From the NCBI GenBank assembly GCA_964517135.1, contig CAZFBA010000057.1, positions 1-18,365 on the forward strand: DNA of 18,365 bases, read 5' to 3'. The position numbers and the translations under genes were made by a program. Each line of letters begins with the position of its first letter. Position 1 is the stretch's first letter. A model generated the notes under the pieces. That model saw only the letters and a list, made by a program, of their open reading frames with translations. It searched no databases and had not been told where the DNA came from. The DNA comes from CAZFBA01 sp964517135. Lineage in GTDB: Bacteria; Cyanobacteriota; Vampirovibrionia; JBFMGH01. This document shows positions 1 through 8,217 of this stretch, piece by piece.

Positions 1-56
1 CCAGTGATATATACCATTCCATGTAAATAATTAATATATGCTGATGGAATTCAGTA

Positions 57-91
57 GGGTGTTTTTGCCCCCACAGCGGGCAAAAACACCC
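57..91. repeat. Perfect 14-bp inverted repeat with 7-nt loop
   Basis: The arms GGGTGTTTTTGCCC (57-70) and GGGCAAAAACACCC (78-91) are perfectly complementary around the loop CCACAGC. This would form a very stable hairpin in RNA from either strand. No T-run follows on either side, so it is not a standard intrinsic terminator, although it may still end or protect a transcript entering from the left edge. A TATAAT hexamer lies just beyond it at 98-103 but has no good -35 element. It could also be a dispersed repeat, which cannot be judged from this window alone. Confidence 0.7.
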
Positions 92-111
92 GGCCTCTAT
101 AATCTGGAATC

Positions 112-140
112 TATACATTACTTTCAAGGATCAGTATAAT
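112..140 (+). promoter_or_regulatory. Candidate sigma70 promoter for the transglutaminase/TPR gene
   Basis: The -35 candidate TATACA (112-117; 4 of 6 matches to TTGACA) is separated by 17 nt from a perfect -10, TATAAT (135-140). Transcription would begin near 147, giving a leader of about 30 nt before the start codon at 177. This is the best-placed promoter upstream of the first gene. Confidence 0.5.
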
Positions 141-176
141 AACTGTTGAAATAATTTTTAGAGGGTAAATATTTTG

Positions 177-3100
177 ATGAAATGGATCAAGTTTTTATTA
201 GTAATTATAACTATTCTTGCCTTTGGCAGTACTGTAAATTTTCCTGTATTAGCACAGGATAACCTTAATACAGATAATATTGATTCTTATACCCGCTGGT
301 TTTCTGAATATGTAAAGAATCTTAAAGTTGGTTATACTTATGAAACAAGAAAAAGAGGCAGTTTAAATGGACAGCCTGCTATAATAACAACAAGAGAAGC
401 CAGAGTATCTTTTAAAAGGGCTGGCTCTACAATGAATATCGTTGAAAAAATAACTTATTTTGAATCTCCTAATAGAAAACCTCTGAAGTTTGAATCGATA
501 AGTAAAGGCGCAGCAGCCAATGATTCAAAGATTGAAGGTATATTCAATGAAGATTCAATAGAAATAACCTCCACTAATTATGGAAATGTAACAAAAACAA
601 CTATACCCCTGGAAGGCAGCCTACTTTTACCTTATGGGATTGACTATACATTTAGATCAAAAGCCAGAAAATCTTTTGCATACCGTACAATCATACCTTC
701 TCTCGGCGCAAAAGTAGTCTATGTAGATGTTGACTATGTCGATACCCTGCCCACAGATGTAATGGGTAATAGCTTCACATTAAACAAGTATAAGGTCAAT
801 ATAGATGCATTTCCATCTGCAACAAACTATGAATGGCGTGACGATAACGGTATCAGCTATAAGACATCATCCAGTATACTTAATTCATCTACCTATCTGA
901 CAGATGAAGATAGGGCGAAAAAAGAAGAAACAGGCAAAAAGATTGATCTTATCGAAGATTATGCAATTATTATTGATAAAGCAATACCTGATCCTCGAGA
1001 AATGCGTCAGGTATTGTACAAAGTAGCCCTCAAAGAAGGATCCATATCAGGCATTTTCCCTCAGGACGAAAGGCAAAAAGTCATAAGAGACTCTGGCAAC
1101 GAGCTTTTACTGAGAGTTGAAGCTTATCTGCCAGATTACTTGCTTTATACGATACCTTTCACAGATGATAAGTTTATACCTTATCTGAAAGGCAATAACT
1201 ATATACAACCAGGGCATCCTGAGATAGCAATCAAAGCGAAACAAATAATAGGAAGGCAAAAGAATGCTTATCTGGCTGCTAAAGAGCTTGAAAAGTGGGT
1301 TAGCAGTAATATAAAAGATAAGACATTCGATGTGGGGCTGGCAACCGCCAGTGAAGTCATAGAAGATATGAGAGGAGATTGTACTGAACATGCAATATTG
1401 CTGGCTTCTCTTTGCAGAGCTGTAGGAATACCTTCTCAAATTGTGGTCGGATTGGTGTATGTTCCAGTGGCCGGCAGCGATAAAGGTATGTTTATGTATC
1501 ATATGTGGAATGAAGTCTATGTCGGCAAGTGGATCCAGCTTGACTCTGCCCTTCCCGGCAAAAATGTAGCCGATGCAACACATATTACTATTACTAAAAC
1601 CACATTAAATAACCCTGAAGAAGAAGCAAAAATCTCTACTGCTGCCTTAAGCCTCATTGGAAACCTTGAACTGGATATTATTACTTTTGTATCAGATACT
1701 TCCGGTTTTTATGACATTGAAAGCGACGCTAATTTAGGAAAAACGCAAAAATATGACCTCTCAGAAATTATCTCACAGGATATTGATAGCGCAAATATTC
1801 CACTGAAAAGCGTCAACCTAGATAAATTTAAGGGGGATAACAAATATATTGACAGTTTTAATCTCAGCGGCCTGCCCAATGTATCTCCTGTTTTAGAAAC
1901 TTATGAAGGTAATTTTACCAAGGGAATGGCCAATTATGCCAGAGGAGATATTGATAAATCTATCCAATACTTTAAAAACGCTTCAAAGTTAATTCCACCT
2001 GCAGATGCCAAGAAGTTTTATGATCTGGGCATTCGTCTGGCAGGTATAATGATGTTTGATTTAGCTGAACAACAATTTGAAAAGTCAATACAGATAGGAG
2101 ATGAGCTATGGTCACGTAAAGCAAAAGCTTACCTGTCAGAAAAATTCCCTTCCGGAAATTATAATGAAGTGGCTGAAAAATATAATGTAACAGGGTTTAG
2201 CTTTGCAAACTTTGCTTCTAACTATCCTGCTGCTATATTGATGTTTGAAAAAGCTATAGATGCCGCTCCTAAATTTGATAGTGCCCTTTATAATATGGCT
2301 GTTGTTAATGAAAAACAGAGAAAATACAATGATGCACTGGGCTATTACAAAAGAGCTCTAAATGTTAATCCTAGAAATGTTCAATATAATGCAGGCATAG
2401 CTGGTATATACGAAAAATTGGGCCAAAAAGATAATGCTATTGATGCATACCAGAAAATAATTAACTATGGAAGCACTGATAAAAGCTTTCTTGATAATAT
2501 AAAATTTAATCTAGCAAGAGTGAAAGCCGAAAAGCTGATTGAACAGAACAAAAATAATACATCTGCATACATAATGCTGGGTGAAGCCGCTCTTGAAAAT
2601 GATCAGTTTGAACAGGCGAAAGAAGCTTTTATAAAAGCTTTAAGCATAAATAAAAATATAGCAAGCGCTCATACAGGGCTGGGTAAAGCATATTTTTTTC
2701 TGGGCAATACTAGAGATGCAGAAGATGAACTGAAAAAAGCTATCAGATCAAGCTCAGCGCAGAAAGAAGCACTTTTATACCTAGGCATTATCAGCAAAAG
2801 AAGACTGGATTATAAAGAAGCTATTAACTATATTTCAAGAGCTATATCCTTAGACAGAAATAATAACCAGTACCATATTGAACTTGGCAAAGTATATATG
2901 GATTTAGAAGACTACAAAAAAGCAATTAATACCTTTTCAAAAGCAACAAATGCTGAAGGTTCTTATATGCTGGGGCTAGCATATTTTTATGATGGCCAGC
3001 AGGCTGAAGCTATACCTCACTTTAAAAAAGCAATATCCCTCGACCCCTATGATGCCAGAGCCTACAAAGAACTGGGTAAAATATACCTTGATCAGGCTAA

Positions 3101-3923
3101 TTATATTGATGCACGCAATTACATTGAAAGAGCTGTCGATCTGGATACCAACTATGCCGATGCCTACTATGTGCTGGGACTTCTCAATGAATATGAAGGT
3201 GATAAGGTAACAGCAGCTTTTAATTTTGTAGTCTCATACTCTATAAATCAATCTAGTGTTGATGCTTATAAGAAGGCATATGAAATATATAAGGAACTCG
3301 ACGAACTTGATAAGTTCAATCTTCCAAGACCTAGATATATACCAACAAAAGAAGATAGAGAATATCTTATAAGGCTGCTATACCTTGAAAGTATACATAT
3401 ACAGGATAATATGGATTTCGTTGAAAAAGTACTGAACTTCAGCCCTAACGGATTTGTAATCGTTAGTAATGATGTTGTAGGTAAAACTATACTGAAAAAA
3501 GCAGAATCTGAATATCTTGCAAAGCTTAGAGCTTTGTATAACAATGCTCTTGAAACGCTAAAACCACCTCCAAAATTCAGTAGTGTCAATCAACTGTTTC
3601 TTAATAGACTGTGGACAGAAGCTAACTTTCATCATAAGCAGTTACATTTTATTGATGTAGGTATTTTTGGAGATAAAGGAGAAGGAGTTATCATGAATGA
3701 CGAGCTTATACAGGGTCAAAATGATATACTTTCCTTAAACGAAAAGTTTTATTCTTTTGTAGACCAGATGTATTCTAAATGGGACTCGATTTCAGTTGAT
3801 GAAATAACTCGAGGTGCAGGTTTCAGGCCATCAGAAGTTGATCTGTTGACTCAAAAGGTGCTTGCACTTCAAGCTAGAACAGATGAAGCTATGCAAAGAC
3901 TTGCAGGAGAAACAAGCAGATAA
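177..3923 (+). CDS. Secreted transglutaminase-like protease-fold protein with TPR repeats
   Basis: A large protein of 1248 residues starting at ATG 177, with GAGGG at 161-165 upstream; a TTG at 174 is an alternative start. It opens with a Sec signal peptide (hydrophobic to about residue 24, likely cut after VLA), so it should act outside the cytoplasm. A transglutaminase-like core lies at roughly residues 370-465. It has the papain-type triad visible as Cys402 in RGDC, His442 in YHMWNE and Asp456 in QLDS. Residues about 580-1035 are a long array of tetratricopeptide repeats, and the last 200 residues are helical with no domain I recognise. Family members are cysteine proteases or peptide-processing enzymes, and TPRs usually bind proteins, so an envelope processing or scaffolding role is inferred. 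The yebC-type gene follows after 30 bp and may be cotranscribed. Confidence 0.88.
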   Translation: MKWIKFLLVIITILAFGSTVNFPVLAQDNLNTDNIDSYTRWFSEYVKNLKVGYTYETRKRGSLNGQPAIITTREARVSFKRAGSTMNIVEKITYFESPNRKPLKFESISKGAAANDSKIEGIFNEDSIEITSTNYGNVTKTTIPLEGSLLLPYGIDYTFRSKARKSFAYRTIIPSLGAKVVYVDVDYVDTLPTDVMGNSFTLNKYKVNIDAFPSATNYEWRDDNGISYKTSSSILNSSTYLTDEDRAKKEETGKKIDLIEDYAIIIDKAIPDPREMRQVLYKVALKEGSISGIFPQDERQKVIRDSGNELLLRVEAYLPDYLLYTIPFTDDKFIPYLKGNNYIQPGHPEIAIKAKQIIGRQKNAYLAAKELEKWVSSNIKDKTFDVGLATASEVIEDMRGDCTEHAILLASLCRAVGIPSQIVVGLVYVPVAGSDKGMFMYHMWNEVYVGKWIQLDSALPGKNVADATHITITKTTLNNPEEEAKISTAALSLIGNLELDIITFVSDTSGFYDIESDANLGKTQKYDLSEIISQDIDSANIPLKSVNLDKFKGDNKYIDSFNLSGLPNVSPVLETYEGNFTKGMANYARGDIDKSIQYFKNASKLIPPADAKKFYDLGIRLAGIMMFDLAEQQFEKSIQIGDELWSRKAKAYLSEKFPSGNYNEVAEKYNVTGFSFANFASNYPAAILMFEKAIDAAPKFDSALYNMAVVNEKQRKYNDALGYYKRALNVNPRNVQYNAGIAGIYEKLGQKDNAIDAYQKIINYGSTDKSFLDNIKFNLARVKAEKLIEQNKNNTSAYIMLGEAALENDQFEQAKEAFIKALSINKNIASAHTGLGKAYFFLGNTRDAEDELKKAIRSSSAQKEALLYLGIISKRRLDYKEAINYISRAISLDRNNNQYHIELGKVYMDLEDYKKAINTFSKATNAEGSYMLGLAYFYDGQQAEAIPHFKKAISLDPYDARAYKELGKIYLDQANYIDARNYIERAVDLDTNYADAYYVLGLLNEYEGDKVTAAFNFVVSYSINQSSVDAYKKAYEIYKELDELDKFNLPRPRYIPTKEDREYLIRLLYLESIHIQDNMDFVEKVLNFSPNGFVIVSNDVVGKTILKKAESEYLAKLRALYNNALETLKPPPKFSSVNQLFLNRLWTEANFHHKQLHFIDVGIFGDKGEGVIMNDELIQGQNDILSLNEKFYSFVDQMYSKWDSISVDEITRGAGFRPSEVDLLTQKVLALQARTDEAMQRLAGETSR

Positions 3924-3953
3924 TTATAAATTCCATATAAAAGGAGAATTAAC

Positions 3954-4712
3954 ATGGCAGGACATTCAAAATGGGCAAATATTAAACATAAAAAGGCAAA
4001 AACAGATGCACAAAAAGGTGCTGCTTTTACAAAGTATTCAAGAGCAATTATGGTTGCCGTAAAACAAGGCGGGCCTGACCCTGAGGCCAACTTTAAATTA
4101 AAAACTGCTATTACAGCTGCAAAATCTGCCGGCCTGCCAAACGATAATATCAAAAGGGCCATTGAAAAAGCTTCAGGTTCAGGCGATAGTGATTCTCTTG
4201 AAAGAATTGACTATGAAGGCTACGGTCCGGGGGGTATTGCAATTATTATCGAAACTCTTACAGACAATAGAAACCGCACTGTAGGCGATATTAGAAGCTA
4301 TTTCAATAAAAATAATGGTAACCTTGGCGAAACGGGTTGTGTTTCATGGATGTTTGATACGAAAGGCATCATAATTGTTGATAAAGAGAAAGCACAGGAA
4401 GAAGAATTGTTTGAATTATCACTGAATGCCGGTGCAGAAGATTTTGAATATGACGAAGATTCAGTAAATTTCAAAATTACAACTTCTCCCGATAACATTC
4501 AAGCTGTTTCAGAAGCTATTGAAGATAAAAATATTGAAATTCAATCTTCAAACATTGAACGTATTCCGCAAAACAACATCGAAGTAACAGATTTTGACAC
4601 TGCTAAATATCTTCTAAGACTGCTGGACGCTATAGAAAGTCATGATGATGTTCAAAATGTTTATGCTAATTTTGATATGAGCGATGAACTTTATGAAAAA
4701 GCTTCAGGCTAA
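3954..4712 (+). CDS. yebC: YebC/TACO1 family translation factor or regulator
   Basis: This 252-residue cytosolic protein is typical of its family in length and content. The N-terminus MAGHSKWANIKHKKAKTDA is the family signature, and GYGPGGIAIIIETLTDNRNRT (residues about 90-110) and GETGCVSWMFDTKG are further conserved blocks. Proteins of this family were long annotated as transcriptional regulators; more recent work links YebC/TACO1 proteins to translation through difficult stretches such as polyproline. A strong Shine-Dalgarno AAGGAG (3941-3946) sits 7 nt before the ATG. It lies 30 bp after the transglutaminase/TPR gene with no promoter or terminator visible between them, so the two are probably one transcript. 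Confidence 0.95.
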   Translation: MAGHSKWANIKHKKAKTDAQKGAAFTKYSRAIMVAVKQGGPDPEANFKLKTAITAAKSAGLPNDNIKRAIEKASGSGDSDSLERIDYEGYGPGGIAIIIETLTDNRNRTVGDIRSYFNKNNGNLGETGCVSWMFDTKGIIIVDKEKAQEEELFELSLNAGAEDFEYDEDSVNFKITTSPDNIQAVSEAIEDKNIEIQSSNIERIPQNNIEVTDFDTAKYLLRLLDAIESHDDVQNVYANFDMSDELYEKASG

Positions 4713-4759
4713 AGTAAATTAGAACCGTTATCTTTTTATTAACATAACAAAAAATTAAT

Positions 4760-4789
4760 TTGACATAAGCAGTCCCGGCGTTATATAAA
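4760..4789 (+). promoter_or_regulatory. Promoter of the TonB receptor operon
   Basis: A consensus -35, TTGACA, occupies 4760-4765. The -10 is either TATATA (4782-4787, 16-nt spacer) or TATAAA (4784-4789, 18-nt spacer). Both -10 options lie mostly inside the left half of the inverted repeat at 4778-4803, so a protein bound there would block RNA polymerase. The ATG is at 4822, with GGAGA (4809-4813) 8 nt upstream. Confidence 0.7.
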
Positions 4790-4803
4790 TAAAAATATAA
4801 CGC
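4778..4803. promoter_or_regulatory. ModE-box-like operator overlapping the receptor promoter
   Basis: A perfect 9-bp inverted repeat, GCGTTATAT (4778-4786) and ATATAACGC (4795-4803), flanks the 8-nt spacer AAATAAAA. The core CGTTATAT-N8-ATATAACG has half-sites and spacing nearly identical to the E. coli modA operator as I remember it (CGTTATAT-N8-ACATAACG). The repeat covers the -10 region, as expected of a repressor site. A ModE-type DNA-binding protein is encoded at 9226-9648. The palindrome and its position are seen directly; the assignment to ModE rests on remembered consensus plus the neighbouring gene. Confidence 0.72.
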
Positions 4804-4821
4804 TTCCTGGAGACATAATTA

Positions 4822-6822
4822 ATGAAAAAATTATTGCTATTTGTTGTCTTGTTCGGGCTTTTGTGCCCACAAATGACTTCTTTTGCTGAAGAGAATGAGC
4901 CTACTATTGAAGAATTACAACAGGTTGAAAATTCATCAGCCACAACTATTCAAACAGGCAAAGTGGATATAATACAAAGAATACCTAAAAATATTGAAAA
5001 TACAGAAATAATTGAAAGTGAGAAGTTTGATAAGTTCCAGAATAAAAACCTTACTGATGTTATAAGAGATAATACTTCCATAAACCCGACTTACGGAAGC
5101 AGAGGAGAATCTGTATTTAAGATGAGAGGCTTTAGCCAGAGGCAAATACCGGTTTTGCTTGATGGAGTTCCTATTTATATACCCTTTGATGGAGTTATCA
5201 GCCTTGATAGAATACCTGCCGGTAATATAAGTGAAATACAGATAATAAAAAGCGCACCTTCAGTGCAATATGGGCCTAATTCAATGGGTGGTGTTATAAA
5301 TATTATCCAGAAAAAACCTGAAAAACCTTTTGAATTAAAAGCCCGATTTAACAATAACTACGTGAATACTCTGGGTGAAGACCTTTATCTTGGCCTGAGC
5401 AAAAATAACTTTTATTTTACACTGAATCATTCCTTCTCTAAAAGTCACGGTTTTAATATGGCACACGGCTTTAAGCCAGACCCTAATGAAAATGGAGGTA
5501 TAAGAGATAATAGTGCATTTCATACACTTGGCCTGGGAGGAATGGCAGGTTATAGCACCAGCAAAGATCAAGACTTCAGAATTAATTATTCATACTTAAA
5601 CGCCCCCTGGAACGTTCCGCCTGAAGTTGGAATACAAAGACCCCGTAACTGGCGCTTCACTAAATGGAGAAAAAATACACTTGCCGTTTCTTTAAAACAA
5701 CCTGTAATTAATAACAACTTCTCTGTTAACGGAAACTTTTATTATGACAAATATTTCAATGTGCTAGATTCCTATGATGACAATAGCTTTACAACTCAGC
5801 TTATGAGGTATGCTTTTCATAGCACCTACGACGATCATAGCATAGGTTTTAACCTGATACCAGAGGTTAATATAGGTCGATATGTTAAATTTAAGCCCAT
5901 ATATCTTTATAAAAGAGATGTACACAAAGAGATACCTGATAGAGATCAAATAAAACAGATATATAAAGCATCAACCACTTCGTTAGGTGGTGTTATAGAG
6001 TTATATCCTACTGAAAAGCTTACATTTCAAGCCAGTGTAGCAGCTGATAGACATAAACCCATTTATAATGATGGCAATATCCTTAGAGATAAAATATGGT
6101 CAGTTAGCGCTCAGGGGGGAATATCTTATATGATTACTGATAGCAACAAAATATATTTTAATATTGGCAGAAAAACCAGATTTCCCACTTTGAAAGAGCT
6201 ATATTCTGGTTTCATTGGCCGAAACATACCAAACCCAGATCTTGAGCAGGAAATTGCATTAAGTTATGAAGCTGGCTATACTAACAAATTTAGAGATATT
6301 TCAGAGTTTAATGTAAGCATATTCAGGAGCAATTTAAAGAACTTGATTGTTGATGTTCCTGTTAGACCAAGAGTTTTTCAGATGCAAAACGTCTCAAAAG
6401 CAACTCAACAGGGCATTGATGTTAGTCTTGATACACACATTTTAAAAAATAAGCTTGATTTTTACGCTGCCTATTCATTTTTGCATGCTGCAAATCGCTC
6501 AAATGGCCGTCTGAATAACTATCTGGAGTATATACCAAAGCACAAGTTTTTCACAGGGTTACGTGCATATCTTCCTGCTGATATCACAGCAGATCTGAAT
6601 TTTAGTTATGTCAGTACAGTTTTATACCAGGATCAACAGGATCTTAGCTGGAACAAACTTGGTGGTTATCCTCTGATAAATTTCAGCTTGAATAAAAAAA
6701 TTAAAGAACATTATAATGTTTTTGTTAGTATAGTAAATATGCTAGATAAAAACTACCAGACAGAGGCTAATTTTCCGATGCCGGGTATCAGTGTTATAAT
6801 GGGGCTAAAGATGGTGATCTAA
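4822..6822 (+). CDS. TonB-dependent outer-membrane receptor, predicted Mo/W-related
   Basis: A 666-residue outer-membrane active transporter. A Sec signal peptide runs to about Ala22 (MTSFA-EE). A plug domain at about residues 50-165 shows LTDVIRDNTSINPTYGSRG, MRGFSQRQIPVLLDGVPI and PSVQYGPNSMGGVINIIQKK, all typical of TonB-dependent receptor plugs. Residues 170-666 are a beta barrel rich in alternating aromatic strands. The last residues are KMVI, without the usual terminal phenylalanine. TonB boxes are too variable for me to place one with confidence. The plug resembles siderophore and cobalamin receptors, so sequence alone does not give the substrate. The ModE-box-like operator on its promoter, and the TrmO-type and ECF-like genes downstream, point to molybdate, tungstate or a chelate of them; that is inference. 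Its TAA stop abuts the next ATG. Confidence 0.93.
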   Translation: MKKLLLFVVLFGLLCPQMTSFAEENEPTIEELQQVENSSATTIQTGKVDIIQRIPKNIENTEIIESEKFDKFQNKNLTDVIRDNTSINPTYGSRGESVFKMRGFSQRQIPVLLDGVPIYIPFDGVISLDRIPAGNISEIQIIKSAPSVQYGPNSMGGVINIIQKKPEKPFELKARFNNNYVNTLGEDLYLGLSKNNFYFTLNHSFSKSHGFNMAHGFKPDPNENGGIRDNSAFHTLGLGGMAGYSTSKDQDFRINYSYLNAPWNVPPEVGIQRPRNWRFTKWRKNTLAVSLKQPVINNNFSVNGNFYYDKYFNVLDSYDDNSFTTQLMRYAFHSTYDDHSIGFNLIPEVNIGRYVKFKPIYLYKRDVHKEIPDRDQIKQIYKASTTSLGGVIELYPTEKLTFQASVAADRHKPIYNDGNILRDKIWSVSAQGGISYMITDSNKIYFNIGRKTRFPTLKELYSGFIGRNIPNPDLEQEIALSYEAGYTNKFRDISEFNVSIFRSNLKNLIVDVPVRPRVFQMQNVSKATQQGIDVSLDTHILKNKLDFYAAYSFLHAANRSNGRLNNYLEYIPKHKFFTGLRAYLPADITADLNFSYVSTVLYQDQQDLSWNKLGGYPLINFSLNKKIKEHYNVFVSIVNMLDKNYQTEANFPMPGISVIMGLKMVI

Positions 6823-7593
6823 ATGCAAGAATACAGCTTAAAACCAGTCGGGTATATCTCAAATAATATTGAAAATAGAAAAGAGATGGTTGCGCTGGGT
6901 GTTGAATCATCTATCATAATTAATGATGAATATATACAGTGCCTAGAACACCTTGATGAAAATTCCCATTTAATAATTATGTGTTTTTTCCACAGGGCTA
7001 AAAGAGATGTCTTAAAAGTATATCCAAGGAAATTTGGCCTGTCAGGCTCTTATGAAAAAGGTGTGATGGCAACAAGATCTCCTGATCGGCCCAACCCTGT
7101 TTCTATAACGGTTGCAAAATTGCTTAAAATACAGGAAAATATAGTTTATGTAAATAAGCTTGATGCTGTAAATGGTACTCCTGTTATAGATATCAAGCCA
7201 TATTCCTATGGAACTGACTGTGTTTATAATACATTTAGCCTTAATAAAAAGATAGACTTCTCTAAAGCCAGCGATGAAAGACTTTATGAATATTTTGCAG
7301 GCGGACTGAAAAACTTTGTTTTTAATATTGATGATAGCTTCGATACAGGTATTAACTACCTTATACAGTTTGTAAGAAAGACAGGCTATCTGCCTGATAG
7401 AGAAAATGTGCAATCTATAGAAACAAATCTCACTGGCAATGCTCTTGATGCACTATATTACTATGGCAAGTTTACACCTGGTGATGAAAAAATTAGTCAG
7501 GTAAATACTCATACCTGTGATACCTTCATAAAAATTATATTACTGTCAGGAGAAACTTTTGAATTAAGCCTGAAACAGAATATAAATGTTTAG
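6823..7593 (+). CDS. TrmO/TsaA-family (UPF0066) methyltransferase-like protein with atypical C-terminus
   Basis: The first 130 or so of 256 residues are a TrmO/TsaA (YaeB) domain: GVMATRSPDRPNP (80-92) and DAVNGTPVIDIKPY (114-127) are its two signature blocks. E. coli TrmO uses S-adenosylmethionine to methylate t6A37 of tRNA. The C-terminal 120 residues (helical, then GKFTPGDEKI and a final hydrophobic segment) do not look like the E. coli C-terminal domain and I cannot assign them. The ATG follows the receptor's TAA directly with only a weak GGTGA upstream, suggesting translational coupling. From memory, TrmO-like genes often sit near molybdenum cofactor and molybdate transport genes in other bacteria, so a role tied to metal uptake instead of, or beside, tRNA modification is possible. 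Confidence 0.85.
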   Translation: MQEYSLKPVGYISNNIENRKEMVALGVESSIIINDEYIQCLEHLDENSHLIIMCFFHRAKRDVLKVYPRKFGLSGSYEKGVMATRSPDRPNPVSITVAKLLKIQENIVYVNKLDAVNGTPVIDIKPYSYGTDCVYNTFSLNKKIDFSKASDERLYEYFAGGLKNFVFNIDDSFDTGINYLIQFVRKTGYLPDRENVQSIETNLTGNALDALYYYGKFTPGDEKISQVNTHTCDTFIKIILLSGETFELSLKQNINV

Positions 7594-7623
7594 AATGATA
7601 ATTTTAAAGGACTAAACGTATAA

Positions 7624-8217
7624 GTGAAGTTTGAAAAGCTTACAATAAAAGAAAAAGCCTATATTGCTACATTTGGTGCCCTCTGGGGAGGGTCTGAAAT
7701 TACACTGGGCATGCTTCTTCATAATTTTAGAATACCTTTTACAGGTTTTATACTAACATTTATTGGAGCAATTATTGCCTTAACCTGTTTGAGACTTACT
7801 GGAAAGAAGAGAACTATAATTTATGTAGCCTTAATAGCTGCAACTTTAAAGATGTTATCTTTTACAACAATTAAGCTGGGCCCAATAATGGGTATAGTAG
7901 GTTCTGCTCTTCTTGCACAGAGTGTAATAGTAATCTTAAATATTAATTTTGTCAGTTATGCTCTTGCAGCAGGTGCTATGTGTAGCTGGCCATTCTTGCA
8001 GTTTCTGTTAAATCAGGTTATTATCTATACTCATAAAATATTTAATATTTATCAGGAATTTCTTATTAATATTGGCTTAAAAGACCTTAAAGTCTATGTC
8101 CTGTTTGTTTTTATCCTTATAATGCACTTTGTACTGGGTACTATGTCTGGCATGATTGCCTGGAAACTATCAAGCTGCTTGATTCAAAGAGGTAAAATTA
8201 ATGAAAAACCTGCTTAA
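7624..8217 (+). CDS. Six-helix membrane protein resembling an ECF transporter S component
   Basis: A 197-residue integral membrane protein starting at GTG 7624, with AAAGGA at 7606-7611 (12-nt spacing). Hydrophobic segments lie at about residues 12-32, 38-56, 63-80, 86-106, 108-135 and 156-183, giving six helices. That size and layout fit substrate-binding S components of energy-coupling factor transporters, which capture a micronutrient and hand it to a T component. The next gene overlaps it by 17 bp and begins with a T-component-like domain, which supports the reading. It lies 30 bp after the TrmO-type gene. No signature links it to a known S family such as BioY, ThiT or NikM, so the substrate is not evident from sequence. 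The S-component call is inference from topology and context. Confidence 0.65.
   Translation: MKFEKLTIKEKAYIATFGALWGGSEITLGMLLHNFRIPFTGFILTFIGAIIALTCLRLTGKKRTIIYVALIAATLKMLSFTTIKLGPIMGIVGSALLAQSVIVILNINFVSYALAAGAMCSWPFLQFLLNQVIIYTHKIFNIYQEFLINIGLKDLKVYVLFVFILIMHFVLGTMSGMIAWKLSSCLIQRGKINEKPA

Noticed and set aside
98..103. TATAAT next to the hairpin as a promoter
   Set aside because: No -35-like hexamer at 16-18 nt upstream; the copy at 135-140 fits better.
4822..6822. Cobalamin or ferric-siderophore receptor assignment
   Set aside because: The plug is generic; no cobalamin riboswitch or Fur-like site was seen upstream, whereas a ModE-like operator is present.
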